Below, one piece after another: positions 25,971 to 35,066 of a stretch of 53,283 nucleotides of DNA (positions are counted from its first letter, which is position 1; each line of letters opens with the position of its first letter). The stretch is from the NCBI GenBank assembly GCA_945876035.1, contig CAMCMU010000032.1, positions 1 through 53,283 of the forward strand. The letters run 5' to 3'. The position numbers and the translations under genes are program-made. The notes beneath the pieces were generated by a model. The model ran no database searches, was not told the DNA's origin, and saw only the letters and a list, made by a program, of their open reading frames with translations. This DNA is from Schlesneria paludicola DSM 18645 (GTDB taxonomy: Bacteria; Planctomycetota; Planctomycetia; Planctomycetales; Planctomycetaceae).

Positions 25971-26258
25971 ATGTCGTTTGACTGCGACGTTGATGACGCA
26001 GATTTGGATGAGACGGAATACGTTAATGAGAGCCGTGATGAAGAATATTCCGCAGACCAGGCTGACGAATTTGAAGAAATTGATTTTGAGGCCTTGGGAA
26101 TCAAACCGACAAGTCCAACAAACGCAAAACCGGGAACCTCCGAAAAGGTTTTGATGATGGCCGCGCGTTACGCTGCGGGCGTAGCGTTATGGCACTCCAG
26201 TGATTGTCTCGATCATGGACCAGGTCAGTCGATTGCAAAACTGTTGCGAAAAGGGTGA
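25971..26258 (+). CDS. Small acidic protein of unknown function
   Basis: A 95-aa protein of two parts. Residues 1-47 are strongly acidic (DCDVDDADLDETEYVNESRD, then EEYSADQADEFEEIDFEALG). Residues about 58-95 are compact and neutral to basic (VLMMAARYAAGVALWHSSDC, then LDHGPGQSIAKLLRKG). I recognise no family. GAGAGG eight bases before the ATG and a strong terminator just after the stop show a complete, independently transcribed gene. The acidic half suggests binding of a basic partner or metal ions, but that is only inference. The next large open frame overlaps its 3' end by reading frame only, not by a real start. Confidence 0.72.
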   Translation: MSFDCDVDDADLDETEYVNESRDEEYSADQADEFEEIDFEALGIKPTSPTNAKPGTSEKVLMMAARYAAGVALWHSSDCLDHGPGQSIAKLLRKG

Positions 26259-26309
26259 GACCACGCCAAGACAACGCGCGTTGAATCTCAAATCCGTTGA
26301 CGACACACC

Positions 26310-26354
26310 AGCCCTTCTTGTCGCATCTTTTGTGACAAGAAGGGCTTTCTTTTT
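26310..26354 (+). terminator. Rho-independent terminator of the small acidic gene
   Basis: AGCCCTTCTTGTC (26310-26322) and GACAAGAAGGGCT (26334-26346) form a perfect 13-bp stem with an 11-base loop, followed by TTCTTTTT. It lies 51 bp after the stop. It also lies inside the 5' extension of the next open frame, which shows that the next gene starts further on. Confidence 0.93.
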
Positions 26355-26451
26355 AGCCGTTTTGCGATCTCGGCAAGAGCAACACCCCCACCGACGTCCG
26401 AGAGGAATTCCGTCTTCTCAGAAGGACCTCAGGCCGACTGCGGGGACTCTG

Positions 26452-29400
26452 TTGTTTCCCCGTTGGAACATCAAGTGGCTGATCGTTGTTGCCGGTCTGG
26501 CATTGTTCTTCAATCCTCGTTGTGTGTTTGCCGAAGAATCGCTCGCCTCCCCCGACGCATGGAATCAATGCTATCGCGATCGATCTCTCTTGACAGCACT
26601 GACACAGGCTCTGGATCAATTGAAGTCAGGTTCCACGGCGGAGGGCGTGACCCTCTTACAATGGGTTCTCGAGCGACCCTACGACAGTTTTTACAAGACG
26701 GACGAAGGTCTCATCTCTGCCAAATCTCAAGCCGAACAAATTTTGGAATCGGGTCCCTTAGAATATTATCGACTTCGTTACGGAGCCCAAGCAGAATCTC
26801 TCTTTTTGAAGGCGAAGTCGGACGGTAACCGTCAGGCTCTCCTGTCAATCCTTCAGAGATTCTTTTTGACGGATGCCGGTTACCACGCCGCAGAATTATT
26901 GATCGTTCAGTGGCTCGATGAAGGCGAAAACGATCTGGCCGCTTCGCTGATCAATCACCTGAGGCATCACGCCGGCCATTCAAAACGACTGTCGCTCAGT
27001 TTGCGTTCGCGGTCCGAAGCATCCCCCTCAACCGCCGCACATCGTGGAACGTACTCCAAGAATTTGGATTCCTTTCCGGATCACTCCACGCCCAAACGAC
27101 ACCACGTCCTCGGGGAACAGCAGCCGACACCCGAAAATTCTCTATTCCGCTACGGCTGGATGTTGCCAGGAGGGAATCAAACTCGAAATGCGGCAATCGA
27201 CGGAAGTGCTCCGTTAACGTCTCCAATTTGGGTGCGATCATCGCGGTCGTTCGGAGATTCTGGGGCCAATGAGCCTCTGATCGCAAATTTGGAAAATCGA
27301 CAGAGAGACTTGGATCTGCCAACGCGGACTGCTCTATTTCCAATTCTGGTTCGCAACACGGTTTACTACCGATATTTTCAAGAATTACGGGCCGTGAATG
27401 CTTTGAATGGGCAATTCGTGTGGGCCTACTCCTGTGATGCCGCAGGTGACCGGCAGGACGGTCCTCGCGATCAGGAACAAACAGCGCATCTGATTCCGGA
27501 TCGCGCCGGTTCAAAAAAACTGAGACTCGAGGCCTGCTTTGAAAATTCTGTCGAAGGAATGCTCTCTTCCGACGGGCGATTCCTCTATGTAGTCTCGAAT
27601 CCCATTGAGCCATCGAATCCGCTTCAGGCTCATTCACTGCTGGTCGAAACGGAACACGCCTCAAAATTGTCGCGTTTTTACAATCGAATGATGGCACTCT
27701 ATATCGATCAACCCGCAGACGCTGAAAGTCGAGTTGCCTGGATCGGGGATGGCCTTGCGTCGAACATCTTACCAAGGACCACAGCGACATCACACGTCAA
27801 ATTTCTGGGGCCACCGCTACCGTGTGCAACGGAATTGCTGAGCGTCACTGAACACGCGAACGAAATTCATCTGACGGCTTTGGATCCAAGTTCCGGATCG
27901 CTGAATTGGAGCCAGCCGGTGTGTCTGTTGGATCGCGACGAGCTCGCCGACCCACACAGTGATTTCACTGCAAGTGTGATTGGCTGTTCCCAAGGGATTG
28001 CGGTCATTCCGACGGGGACCGGCTTGATCGTCGCCGTCGATTTGGTCCGCAGACGACTTCTGTGGGCGTCGTTGGCGGACGACATCCACACGGTTCGGCA
28101 GCAGGACCCGTTCGCACTGAGACATCGCCCCAAAAGAATGATTCAATCGGAATCTCTGGGGCATGATACGTTTGCATCAAACATCGCAATTTCCGGCAAG
28201 CGGATTATTTTTCTTTGCCCTCGTGCCAAGCAAATTCAGTGCTTAGACCTGATGACTGGCAAGCCGTTATGGTCGAGACCGCAGCGACAGGGAGAGTCTG
28301 TTGGAAACATCATTCAAGGCAGAGTTCTGGTTGTTGGAATGCTCGATTGCCGATGCCTGTCGCTAGACGACGGAACCGATGTCTGGACGACGTCAACGGG
28401 CCCTGTGGCGGGACGGGGTTTGAATCTTGGAAATCAGTATCTGTTGCCCTTGGCGAACGGGCGATTGTCGTTACTCGATGTGGCGGATGGTCGAGAGGTC
28501 GGCAGCATTCTGCGGACAGAATCCCTGCCGTTGGGAAATTTGATTGGCGATGGAAAACGGATTTTCTCTTTAAGTCATCGAGGCCTCATGGCCTTTGGTC
28601 AATCGGACAATGTCACTACCGAACTCGATTCCTCGGCGGCTGTCCATCGGACTGAGGGGGAAAGAAAACTCCTCCAAGCAAAAGTCGATTTGGCACGTGG
28701 TCAAGTGATCCCTGCGGAGCAAAAGTTACTTGCGTGTTTGACATGCCCATTGACGGAATCGCAGCGGACTGATGCGCGGCATCATCTAAAGCGGTTATTG
28801 CTGGCCAAACTGAACGCTCTTGATTCCCCGTCACTTCAGGACTTTGATCATCTCGAATTATTGATTGACTCACCCGATGAGCGGTTTCAGCTTCTTGCGT
28901 CGCGGTTTCAGCATCTCTCAAACAGTGCCGACATTCGATCACGGGTGGACCTGATCGAACAGGTCTATCAATTACCGTCCCCCGCGACGATCTCGCCCGC
29001 GGGAGACAACCTCTGGTCATTTTCGCCGGCGGTATGGAATCGTCTGTTAAAGACTCCTGCGGAAGATCTTCGTCAAGTGATCGAAGACCGACGCACAGAC
29101 CAGACACAAGGAGCGGGGGTCTCTGATCTGGACGAACTACGCCGACTTGTCCGAGCCTATGATGACCTGTCCTTCGCAGAACCGATCCGCGCCCAACTCG
29201 CCCTGAAATTGGAAACGACTGGCGAGTCACAATCGGCCGAGATCTTGTGGTTGCGGAACCGGATGTCGGACAATGCCTCTCGAGCGGCCGAGGCTGCCGC
29301 AAGGTTGTCGGAACTTTGGGAGCGGGCGGGATTCCTCAACGAAGCGGCGGCACAACTAGAATCTCTGGCCACGGAATATGCGAGCACCACGTTCAACGAA

Positions 29401-30915
29401 GGATCGACCGGGGCCCAATTTGTCGCCGGTCGCTCTCCCAATCTTCCTGCGCAGCAGGCATGGCAACGCTCACACAGTCCCCGTTGGAACATCGACCGAG
29501 TCGATATCGCTTGCACTCCGTCGCATACCAACATTGTCATTGATCCCGGCTTAGCAAACAGTTCGGCACCCCGCGCCGAGAGGTTCTCTCTGGAGGGGAG
29601 TGGCGACGCAGCTCGTCCGTTGAGAATGTTTACCAATCAGCCCTGCGATTTTCTACTGAATCCCCCCCAGCACGGCACAGACGATCAACAGAGTCTGATC
29701 GTCTATGATCGATGCACAAGGCTTCCTCGCGGTACTATTCGCCTACCGACGGTGCATGCGTGGCCAAACAACCGAAACCTTTCCGCCATGGGACACCTCA
29801 TCGGACTCGGCTCCCCAGGCGGCGCGATTGGAGTTTCCACATTGCAACTGGCCGATGGCCTGCCCGTGTGGAATCAATTCCCTGCCGATCTCAAGAATCG
29901 TCAGAGTCCCCCGATTCCCGGTCCTAGCGGACCTCATTTCGCATCATTTCTTTGGAGAAATCGACTGTACGTCATCGATCCCATGGATGGCGAGTTGCTG
30001 TGGCAACGCATACTGGCGACAGACGTTCAGCAGACCAATCATCCGGCCCCCCTCGGGCTTGAGGTCGTTGGCGATCACTTGGCATTGGCCGTGCAGAGTC
30101 CTGACCGCAGCTCATTCGATGTTTTTGAAACGGCAACCGGTCGCATTTTGAAGTCTGCGAAGCTCGGTTTTGAGTCTGGTCAACCGTCGTTGACGCTGGG
30201 AAGACATGTTGTGGGAATCGGCAATACGCAGGAAGGCTTTCAATTGCAGATTTATGATCTCTTAAAAGACCTTCCCGAAATCTGTGAGCCGATCGGCGAG
30301 CAGACTCAATTGTTTTCACTCGGTGATGGACATCTCGGAATCTTCAGCGTCAACGCGAAGGAATCAAACCGCTGTTCGATCAAAGTCTACGATGTCTTGA
30401 AGTGCCAGAAAAAACTCGATGCCTCTCTGGATCCTGTCGAGTTGTCAGATCGAGCAGACGTGTCTCTGTTTGCTGATCATCGCCGATACTACATCAATCT
30501 CAGGAGAAACGTCACGACGCCAAAAGCTTTCAACGGCGGCCAGGCCTTGGTCGATTCACTGCTACCAGGTGTCACCGTGCATGGGGATCTGTACGCGTTT
30601 GATGGAATCACCAGTCGACTTCTGTGGAAGCGTTCGTTGTCCCCGCGCACCGTCCTCCAATTTCCGGGAAGTCATCTTCCGTTCTTGGTTACTGTCCGCT
30701 TGGTCAAAAACCGCCAAAACTCGAATTTACGGAGCCTGACTGTGGAAGTTCTGGATGGATCGACTGGCGAAACGATCGGCCGTGGCGACAATTTTCCGGA
30801 CGACCGATTGCTCACAGCCGACTACGATGGTCTCAACGGTCGCATGATCCTGTCGGGGCGGTTGTCCGATATTGAGTTGAAATTCAATGCGAACCTGCAA
30901 CGAATCGCCCCATAA
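26452..30915 (+). CDS. Giant exported PQQ-like beta-propeller protein with helical repeats
   Basis: A protein of about 1487 aa. The signal peptide is FPRWNIKWLIVVAGLALFFN followed by PRCVFAEES. Helical repeats follow (EGVTLLQWVLERPYDSFYKT, then YHAAELLIVQWLDEGENDLA). Two propeller regions carry PQQ-type blades ending in an aspartate/glycine turn and tryptophan: LDLMTGKPLWSRPQ, SLDDGTDVWTTS, DPMDGELLWQRIL and DGITSRLLWKRSL. A helical, TPR-like region lies between them. The frame is open from 26200, but a strong terminator lies in that extension. The TTG at 26452 directly precedes the signal peptide and has GGGGA seven bases upstream. Blades of this kind serve as scaffolds (BamB) or PQQ dehydrogenases; no enzyme residues are evident, so a scaffold is more likely. 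Confidence 0.82.
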   Translation: MFPRWNIKWLIVVAGLALFFNPRCVFAEESLASPDAWNQCYRDRSLLTALTQALDQLKSGSTAEGVTLLQWVLERPYDSFYKTDEGLISAKSQAEQILESGPLEYYRLRYGAQAESLFLKAKSDGNRQALLSILQRFFLTDAGYHAAELLIVQWLDEGENDLAASLINHLRHHAGHSKRLSLSLRSRSEASPSTAAHRGTYSKNLDSFPDHSTPKRHHVLGEQQPTPENSLFRYGWMLPGGNQTRNAAIDGSAPLTSPIWVRSSRSFGDSGANEPLIANLENRQRDLDLPTRTALFPILVRNTVYYRYFQELRAVNALNGQFVWAYSCDAAGDRQDGPRDQEQTAHLIPDRAGSKKLRLEACFENSVEGMLSSDGRFLYVVSNPIEPSNPLQAHSLLVETEHASKLSRFYNRMMALYIDQPADAESRVAWIGDGLASNILPRTTATSHVKFLGPPLPCATELLSVTEHANEIHLTALDPSSGSLNWSQPVCLLDRDELADPHSDFTASVIGCSQGIAVIPTGTGLIVAVDLVRRRLLWASLADDIHTVRQQDPFALRHRPKRMIQSESLGHDTFASNIAISGKRIIFLCPRAKQIQCLDLMTGKPLWSRPQRQGESVGNIIQGRVLVVGMLDCRCLSLDDGTDVWTTSTGPVAGRGLNLGNQYLLPLANGRLSLLDVADGREVGSILRTESLPLGNLIGDGKRIFSLSHRGLMAFGQSDNVTTELDSSAAVHRTEGERKLLQAKVDLARGQVIPAEQKLLACLTCPLTESQRTDARHHLKRLLLAKLNALDSPSLQDFDHLELLIDSPDERFQLLASRFQHLSNSADIRSRVDLIEQVYQLPSPATISPAGDNLWSFSPAVWNRLLKTPAEDLRQVIEDRRTDQTQGAGVSDLDELRRLVRAYDDLSFAEPIRAQLALKLETTGESQSAEILWLRNRMSDNASRAAEAAARLSELWERAGFLNEAAAQLESLATEYASTTFNEGSTGAQFVAGRSPNLPAQQAWQRSHSPRWNIDRVDIACTPSHTNIVIDPGLANSSAPRAERFSLEGSGDAARPLRMFTNQPCDFLLNPPQHGTDDQQSLIVYDRCTRLPRGTIRLPTVHAWPNNRNLSAMGHLIGLGSPGGAIGVSTLQLADGLPVWNQFPADLKNRQSPPIPGPSGPHFASFLWRNRLYVIDPMDGELLWQRILATDVQQTNHPAPLGLEVVGDHLALAVQSPDRSSFDVFETATGRILKSAKLGFESGQPSLTLGRHVVGIGNTQEGFQLQIYDLLKDLPEICEPIGEQTQLFSLGDGHLGIFSVNAKESNRCSIKVYDVLKCQKKLDASLDPVELSDRADVSLFADHRRYYINLRRNVTTPKAFNGGQALVDSLLPGVTVHGDLYAFDGITSRLLWKRSLSPRTVLQFPGSHLPFLVTVRLVKNRQNSNLRSLTVEVLDGSTGETIGRGDNFPDDRLLTADYDGLNGRMILSGRLSDIELKFNANLQRIAP

Positions 30916-31153
30916 ATTCGAGACCTCTGTCAATTCGGTTTCAGTCAATCCATACGAATCTCTTTCTGCTGTTTCCTTGCGACAATCCGCGGGCCATAGC
31001 ATCCACATTCGTGAGTACAGGTGACCGCGTCAGTGGAATCGACCGGTCGTTTGTTTTATACCTGATCATTCGGAGATCGCGGCACGTCACGTCGTGCCTG
31101 TCGGAGTGGCATCTTTCCGTGTCTCACGAAGTCTCCTCTTGGAAAGAGAATCT

Positions 31154-31990
31154 ATGTTGCTGCGTGTTTTTGTGGCCTGCGCCGTCGTTCTGTTGTCCAG
31201 ATCATCGATCGTGACTCCCGACCCGATGGCCCCCGATCCGAAGGCTCCTCGTCCCATCGCTGCTCGCCAGTCGCTGTTCACCGAAGAACTGACGTGGATG
31301 GAAATCCGGGATTTGATGGAACAGGGAATCGACACGATTCTGATTGCCAGCGGTGGTGTCGAGCAGAACGGCCCTTATCTGGTGACGGGGAAACACAATA
31401 TCGTGCTTCGGGCGACGACCGAAGCGATCGCTCGAAAACTCGGAAACACGGTGATTGCTCCCATCATTCCGTTTGTGCCAGAGGGGGATTTCTCCCCGCC
31501 GTCGTTGCACATGAAGTATCCCGGATCGATCAGTCTGAGCGAGGAGACATTTGAGCGACTTGTGACAGACATTTGCACCTCCTTTCATGTGACCGGCTTC
31601 AAACACCTCGTGTTGATCGGTGACAGTGGTGGCAACCAGTCCGGAATGCAAAAAGTCGCCGAGCGATTAAATGCTCAATGGTCGGCCGACGTCACTCGTG
31701 TCCACTATATTGCGGACTACTTTAACTACCCCAAGGTCACAAAATTCGTCGAGGAGCGTGGGATCAAAGAGGTGAGTGAGGGGCTGCACGACGACTTCGG
31801 GATGAGTGCCGTCATGCTGTCTATCGATCCGCATTCGATCCGCACTGACGAGCGAATCGCAGCCGGAAAATTTCGGATCAATGGAATTGATCTTGGGCCG
31901 GTTGACAAAACTGCCGCATGGGGTCGTCAGATCATCGACTTCCGAGCGTCTGCGGCGGTCGAAGCCATTCGGAAGTCGCTCGGGCGTTGA
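31154..31990 (+). CDS. Exported creatininase-family protein with altered metal-site residues
   Basis: A 278-aa protein. A signal-like N-terminus (MLLRVFVACAVVLLS) is followed by a proline-rich linker and the creatininase fold. The segments ASGGVEQNGPYLVTGKHN, VIAPIIPFVPEGDFSPPS, MKYPGSISLSEETFERLVTD and HLVLIGDSGGNQ match the family. In creatininase the metals are held by E34, H36, D45, H120 and E122. By spacing, this protein keeps E70, but H36 becomes N72, D45 becomes H81, and the NGHGGN-type motif reads GDSGGN, with S158 at the H120 place. It therefore belongs to a divergent subgroup with a changed or absent metal site; amidohydrolase activity is not assured. GGAAAGAG lies just before the ATG at 31154. 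Confidence 0.82.
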   Translation: MLLRVFVACAVVLLSRSSIVTPDPMAPDPKAPRPIAARQSLFTEELTWMEIRDLMEQGIDTILIASGGVEQNGPYLVTGKHNIVLRATTEAIARKLGNTVIAPIIPFVPEGDFSPPSLHMKYPGSISLSEETFERLVTDICTSFHVTGFKHLVLIGDSGGNQSGMQKVAERLNAQWSADVTRVHYIADYFNYPKVTKFVEERGIKEVSEGLHDDFGMSAVMLSIDPHSIRTDERIAAGKFRINGIDLGPVDKTAAWGRQIIDFRASAAVEAIRKSLGR

Positions 31991-32114
31991 CGCCTAAGGA
32001 TCCGCTGGCCGCCACCTATTTCTTCAGGATTTTCAAGAAAGCAAGACCGCCTCGGTGAGCGGCCTCGCTATTGCTGATTGTGGTATCACCCGTGGCTTGC
32101 CAGAGTCCTTCGGT

Positions 32115-33263
32115 TCAGGTGATGTGTGCCCCCTGAGTCTCAACAAAGACTGCGTACAGTGAAGTGCTTCCGGTCATGAACAGACGGTTTCGTCTCAAAC
32201 CGCCGAAGCAGACATTACTGCAAATCTCAGGCAGGCGAATCTGGCCGATGCGGACGCCCTCCTTCGGTTCGAAAACGTGAACGCCGTCGTAACCGTCACC
32301 GACCCAGCCGGCACCAGCCCAGAGATTACCATCGACATCGCACCGGATGCCATCCGCCAAACCTGCCTTCGTGACCAGATTCCCGTTTCCGTCAGGCATT
32401 TCCAATTTCATCGAAGCAAATTCTCGGCCGTGGACTAGTTTCTGTTCATCAACGATGTCCCAGACTTTGATGTTCTTCGGCGCGTCTGGATAGTGCGAGG
32501 CTCCCGTGTCGGCGACGTACAGTTTCTGGTAATCGGGTGAGAAACAAAGTCCATTCGGCTTAAAGATCTCGTCGGTCACCTTCTCAATCTGCAACGTCTT
32601 GCCGTCGATGCGGTAGACCGCTTCTTTTTGATACGGCTGCGGCGAGTCTCCCCTCGCCTTGGTCCCCTCATAATCCATCAGGCCACCGTAGCCGGGATCG
32701 GTAAACCAGATGTCACCATTCGGGTGGACAGCACCGTCGTTGGGGGCGTTGAGTGACTTCCCCGCGTAGCTCTCGGCGAGGACCGTCACAGAGCCATTCT
32801 GCTCGTACCGGACGACGCGGCGTTTTTCGTGCTCGAATGAAATCTGACGGCCCTGAAAATCGAATGTATTGCCATTGCTGTTGCCTGCGGGGTTCCGGAA
32901 CGTGCTCACGTGACCGTCCTCTTCCAGCCAACGCATCTGCACATTGTTGGGAATGTCGGACCAAAGCAGATACCGCCCGACACCATTCCACGCCGGGCCT
33001 TCCGCCCACATCATGTTCGGGCTGTGATACAGCCGCTGAATTGGCGTATTGCCGATCGCATATTTTTTAAACCGTGGGTCGAGAGTCACGATATCGGGAT
33101 CAGGGTAGCGCACTGGTGAAGCGGTGGGCCCAAAATCCCGCGCCGCGGCTTCGGTCGTGGCCAGTACCATCGCTCCGGCAGCGGCAGCCAGAAATGAACG
33201 ACGAGGCTGGACGCGGGGTGATTCAGCAGCGGAAGAAGGTGATATGACCAGAGGATCAGACAT
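32115..33263 (-). CDS. SMP-30/gluconolactonase/LRE family protein, Tat-exported
   Basis: A 382-aa protein. The signal peptide has a twin arginine (VQPRRSFLAAAAGAMVLATT). The six-bladed propeller of the SMP-30/gluconolactonase family follows: WAEGPAWNGVGRYLLWSDIP, FDFQGRQISFEHEKRRVVRY, SLNAPNDGAVHPNGDIWFTD and KPNGLCFSPDYQKLYVADTG. These include the usual acidic and asparagine metal ligands (E in AEGP, N in NAPND, D in VADT). It probably hydrolyses sugar lactones in the periplasm. The frame extends upstream to 33392, but the ATG at 33263 has AAGGTG eight bases before it and gives a proper Tat signal. Confidence 0.9.
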   Translation of the reverse strand: MSDPLVISPSSAAESPRVQPRRSFLAAAAGAMVLATTEAAARDFGPTASPVRYPDPDIVTLDPRFKKYAIGNTPIQRLYHSPNMMWAEGPAWNGVGRYLLWSDIPNNVQMRWLEEDGHVSTFRNPAGNSNGNTFDFQGRQISFEHEKRRVVRYEQNGSVTVLAESYAGKSLNAPNDGAVHPNGDIWFTDPGYGGLMDYEGTKARGDSPQPYQKEAVYRIDGKTLQIEKVTDEIFKPNGLCFSPDYQKLYVADTGASHYPDAPKNIKVWDIVDEQKLVHGREFASMKLEMPDGNGNLVTKAGLADGIRCDVDGNLWAGAGWVGDGYDGVHVFEPKEGVRIGQIRLPEICSNVCFGGLRRNRLFMTGSTSLYAVFVETQGAHIT

Positions 33264-33481
33264 GACTCGGCACCTTAAGGAACGATCAAGACCTCGAAAC
33301 GGAGGGCTTCGCAACTCCACCCACCTTAGCACAAGCGGAACTCGCTGCAAACCATCCGCTCGACGACAAAACTCCGCAACTCGCCATTGCAAACACGGTC
33401 GGTCATGGCAGCGACTTCATCTCATGATCCCCCCAAGATATCATCTGCTGCTTCCACTGACTGCCCTTCTAAGGTGAGATC

Positions 33482-35047
33482 ATGTCTGTCCCTGTCCGAA
33501 CTCGTTTCGCTCCCAGTCCAACCGGTTATATGCATATCGGCGGGATGCGCACGGCCTTGTTCGTGTGGTTGTGGGCCAGGCACAACAACGGCAAATTCAT
33601 TCTGCGGATTGATGATACGGATCAGCAGCGCAACATCGACGCGGCGTTGGCACCCATTTTTCGAGCCTTTCGCTGGCTGGGCCTCGATTGGGACGAAGGC
33701 CCCGAGGTCGGAGGAGCATTCGGGCCGTACTATCAGTCGCAGCGAACCCCTCTTTATCAACAGGCCGTCAATCGGCTGATCGCTGAGGGAAAAGCATATC
33801 GAGACTACGATACTCCGGATCAAATTGCGTTGGATCGGGCGGAAGCTGAAGCCGTCAAACAACCGTATCTCAACATTCGAAGATCCTTGGAATTAACCGT
33901 CGAACAAAGCCAACAATTCGAGGAGCAAGGGCGGCCGTATGTCGTCAGATTTCTTGTTCCACGCGATACGATCATCGCCGTCGATGACGCCGTGCGCGGA
34001 CACATCGAATGGAACGGTGCTTTGATTCCAGATCCCGTCATTATGCGCAGCAATGGTTCCGTTCTTTATAATTTCGCCACCGTGGTCGATGACTTTCAGA
34101 TGCAGATCACGCATGTCATCCGTGCCGAAGAGCATTTGACGAATACCGCGGTCCAAGCGATGCTGCACCATGCCTTGGGAAATCACCTACCTGTCTTCGC
34201 TCATATTCCGTTTATCACGGCACCTGGCTCAACAAAAAAACTCAGCAAACGCGATGTCGAGAAGTTGCGGAACACTCCACAGCTCAAGAAACTGTTTGAC
34301 CGCGCCGACGCGGTATTCCCACAGTTGGGACTCGGTGATTCGAAGACTCTGCATCCGGTGATGGTCGAATACTATGAGCGACTTGGATATTTGCCCGCCG
34401 GAATACTCAACGGGTTGTCACGACTGGGATGGTCACTGGACGACAAGACCGAAATTTTGTCACTCGACACCGTAATCCAACATTTCACGCTCGATCGGAT
34501 CGTCAAGGCACCCGCCGGATTTGATCCCGAAAAACTGTTGAGTTATCAACAGAATTGGATGAATCAGTTGCCTCTCGACGAAAAAATTGAAGGTTGCCTG
34601 CCGTTTCTGAAACGGGCGGGACTCTTAAAAAATGACGTCGACGCTGACGTCAGAGCCCATATCGGCCGGATCGTGACGGCCATGAAAGAGCGTCTGAAGG
34701 TTTTCAGTGACATCCTCGACTACCGGGAATTCTTTGTGACAGACACCGCGTTGGTCTTTGAAGAAAAGGCGTTTGAACAGCGGATTCGCGGTGCGGTGGA
34801 ATCCTCTCTTCTTCTTCGGCAAATGCGCGACGAATTGGCGAAGATCGAGCCCTTTGATGCATCGACTCTGGATGATTTGGTTCATCATTTCGTCGAAGCA
34901 AAGGGGATCCTGATCGGGCAAATCATACATGCACTGCGGGTCGCCACCACAGGCCGGGCGCAGGGTGTCGGAGTGTTCGACGCACTCGCCATCCTTGGAC
35001 GCGAACGTTGTTTGACTCGAATCGACCGCGCTCTGGCTGCAGTTTGA
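33482..35047 (+). CDS. gltX: Glutamate--tRNA ligase
   Basis: A 521-aa class I aminoacyl-tRNA synthetase. RFAPSPTGYMHIGGMRTAL holds the HIGH-type motif (HIGG, residues 18-21) and KLSKR at residues 253-257 is the KMSKS-type motif. FILRIDDTDQQRN, LDWDEGPEVGGAFGPYYQSQ and HVIRAEEHLTNT are GluRS/GlnRS family segments. The C-terminal helical anticodon-binding part is present. It charges tRNA-Glu (and possibly tRNA-Gln in organisms using transamidation). AAGGTGAG a few bases upstream supports this ATG. Its stop is 19 bp from the convergent stop of the DUF11 gene, with no terminator between them. Confidence 0.96.
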   Translation: MSVPVRTRFAPSPTGYMHIGGMRTALFVWLWARHNNGKFILRIDDTDQQRNIDAALAPIFRAFRWLGLDWDEGPEVGGAFGPYYQSQRTPLYQQAVNRLIAEGKAYRDYDTPDQIALDRAEAEAVKQPYLNIRRSLELTVEQSQQFEEQGRPYVVRFLVPRDTIIAVDDAVRGHIEWNGALIPDPVIMRSNGSVLYNFATVVDDFQMQITHVIRAEEHLTNTAVQAMLHHALGNHLPVFAHIPFITAPGSTKKLSKRDVEKLRNTPQLKKLFDRADAVFPQLGLGDSKTLHPVMVEYYERLGYLPAGILNGLSRLGWSLDDKTEILSLDTVIQHFTLDRIVKAPAGFDPEKLLSYQQNWMNQLPLDEKIEGCLPFLKRAGLLKNDVDADVRAHIGRIVTAMKERLKVFSDILDYREFFVTDTALVFEEKAFEQRIRGAVESSLLLRQMRDELAKIEPFDASTLDDLVHHFVEAKGILIGQIIHALRVATTGRAQGVGVFDALAILGRERCLTRIDRALAAV

Positions 35048-35066
35048 TGCCGATTCAATGGGTGAA

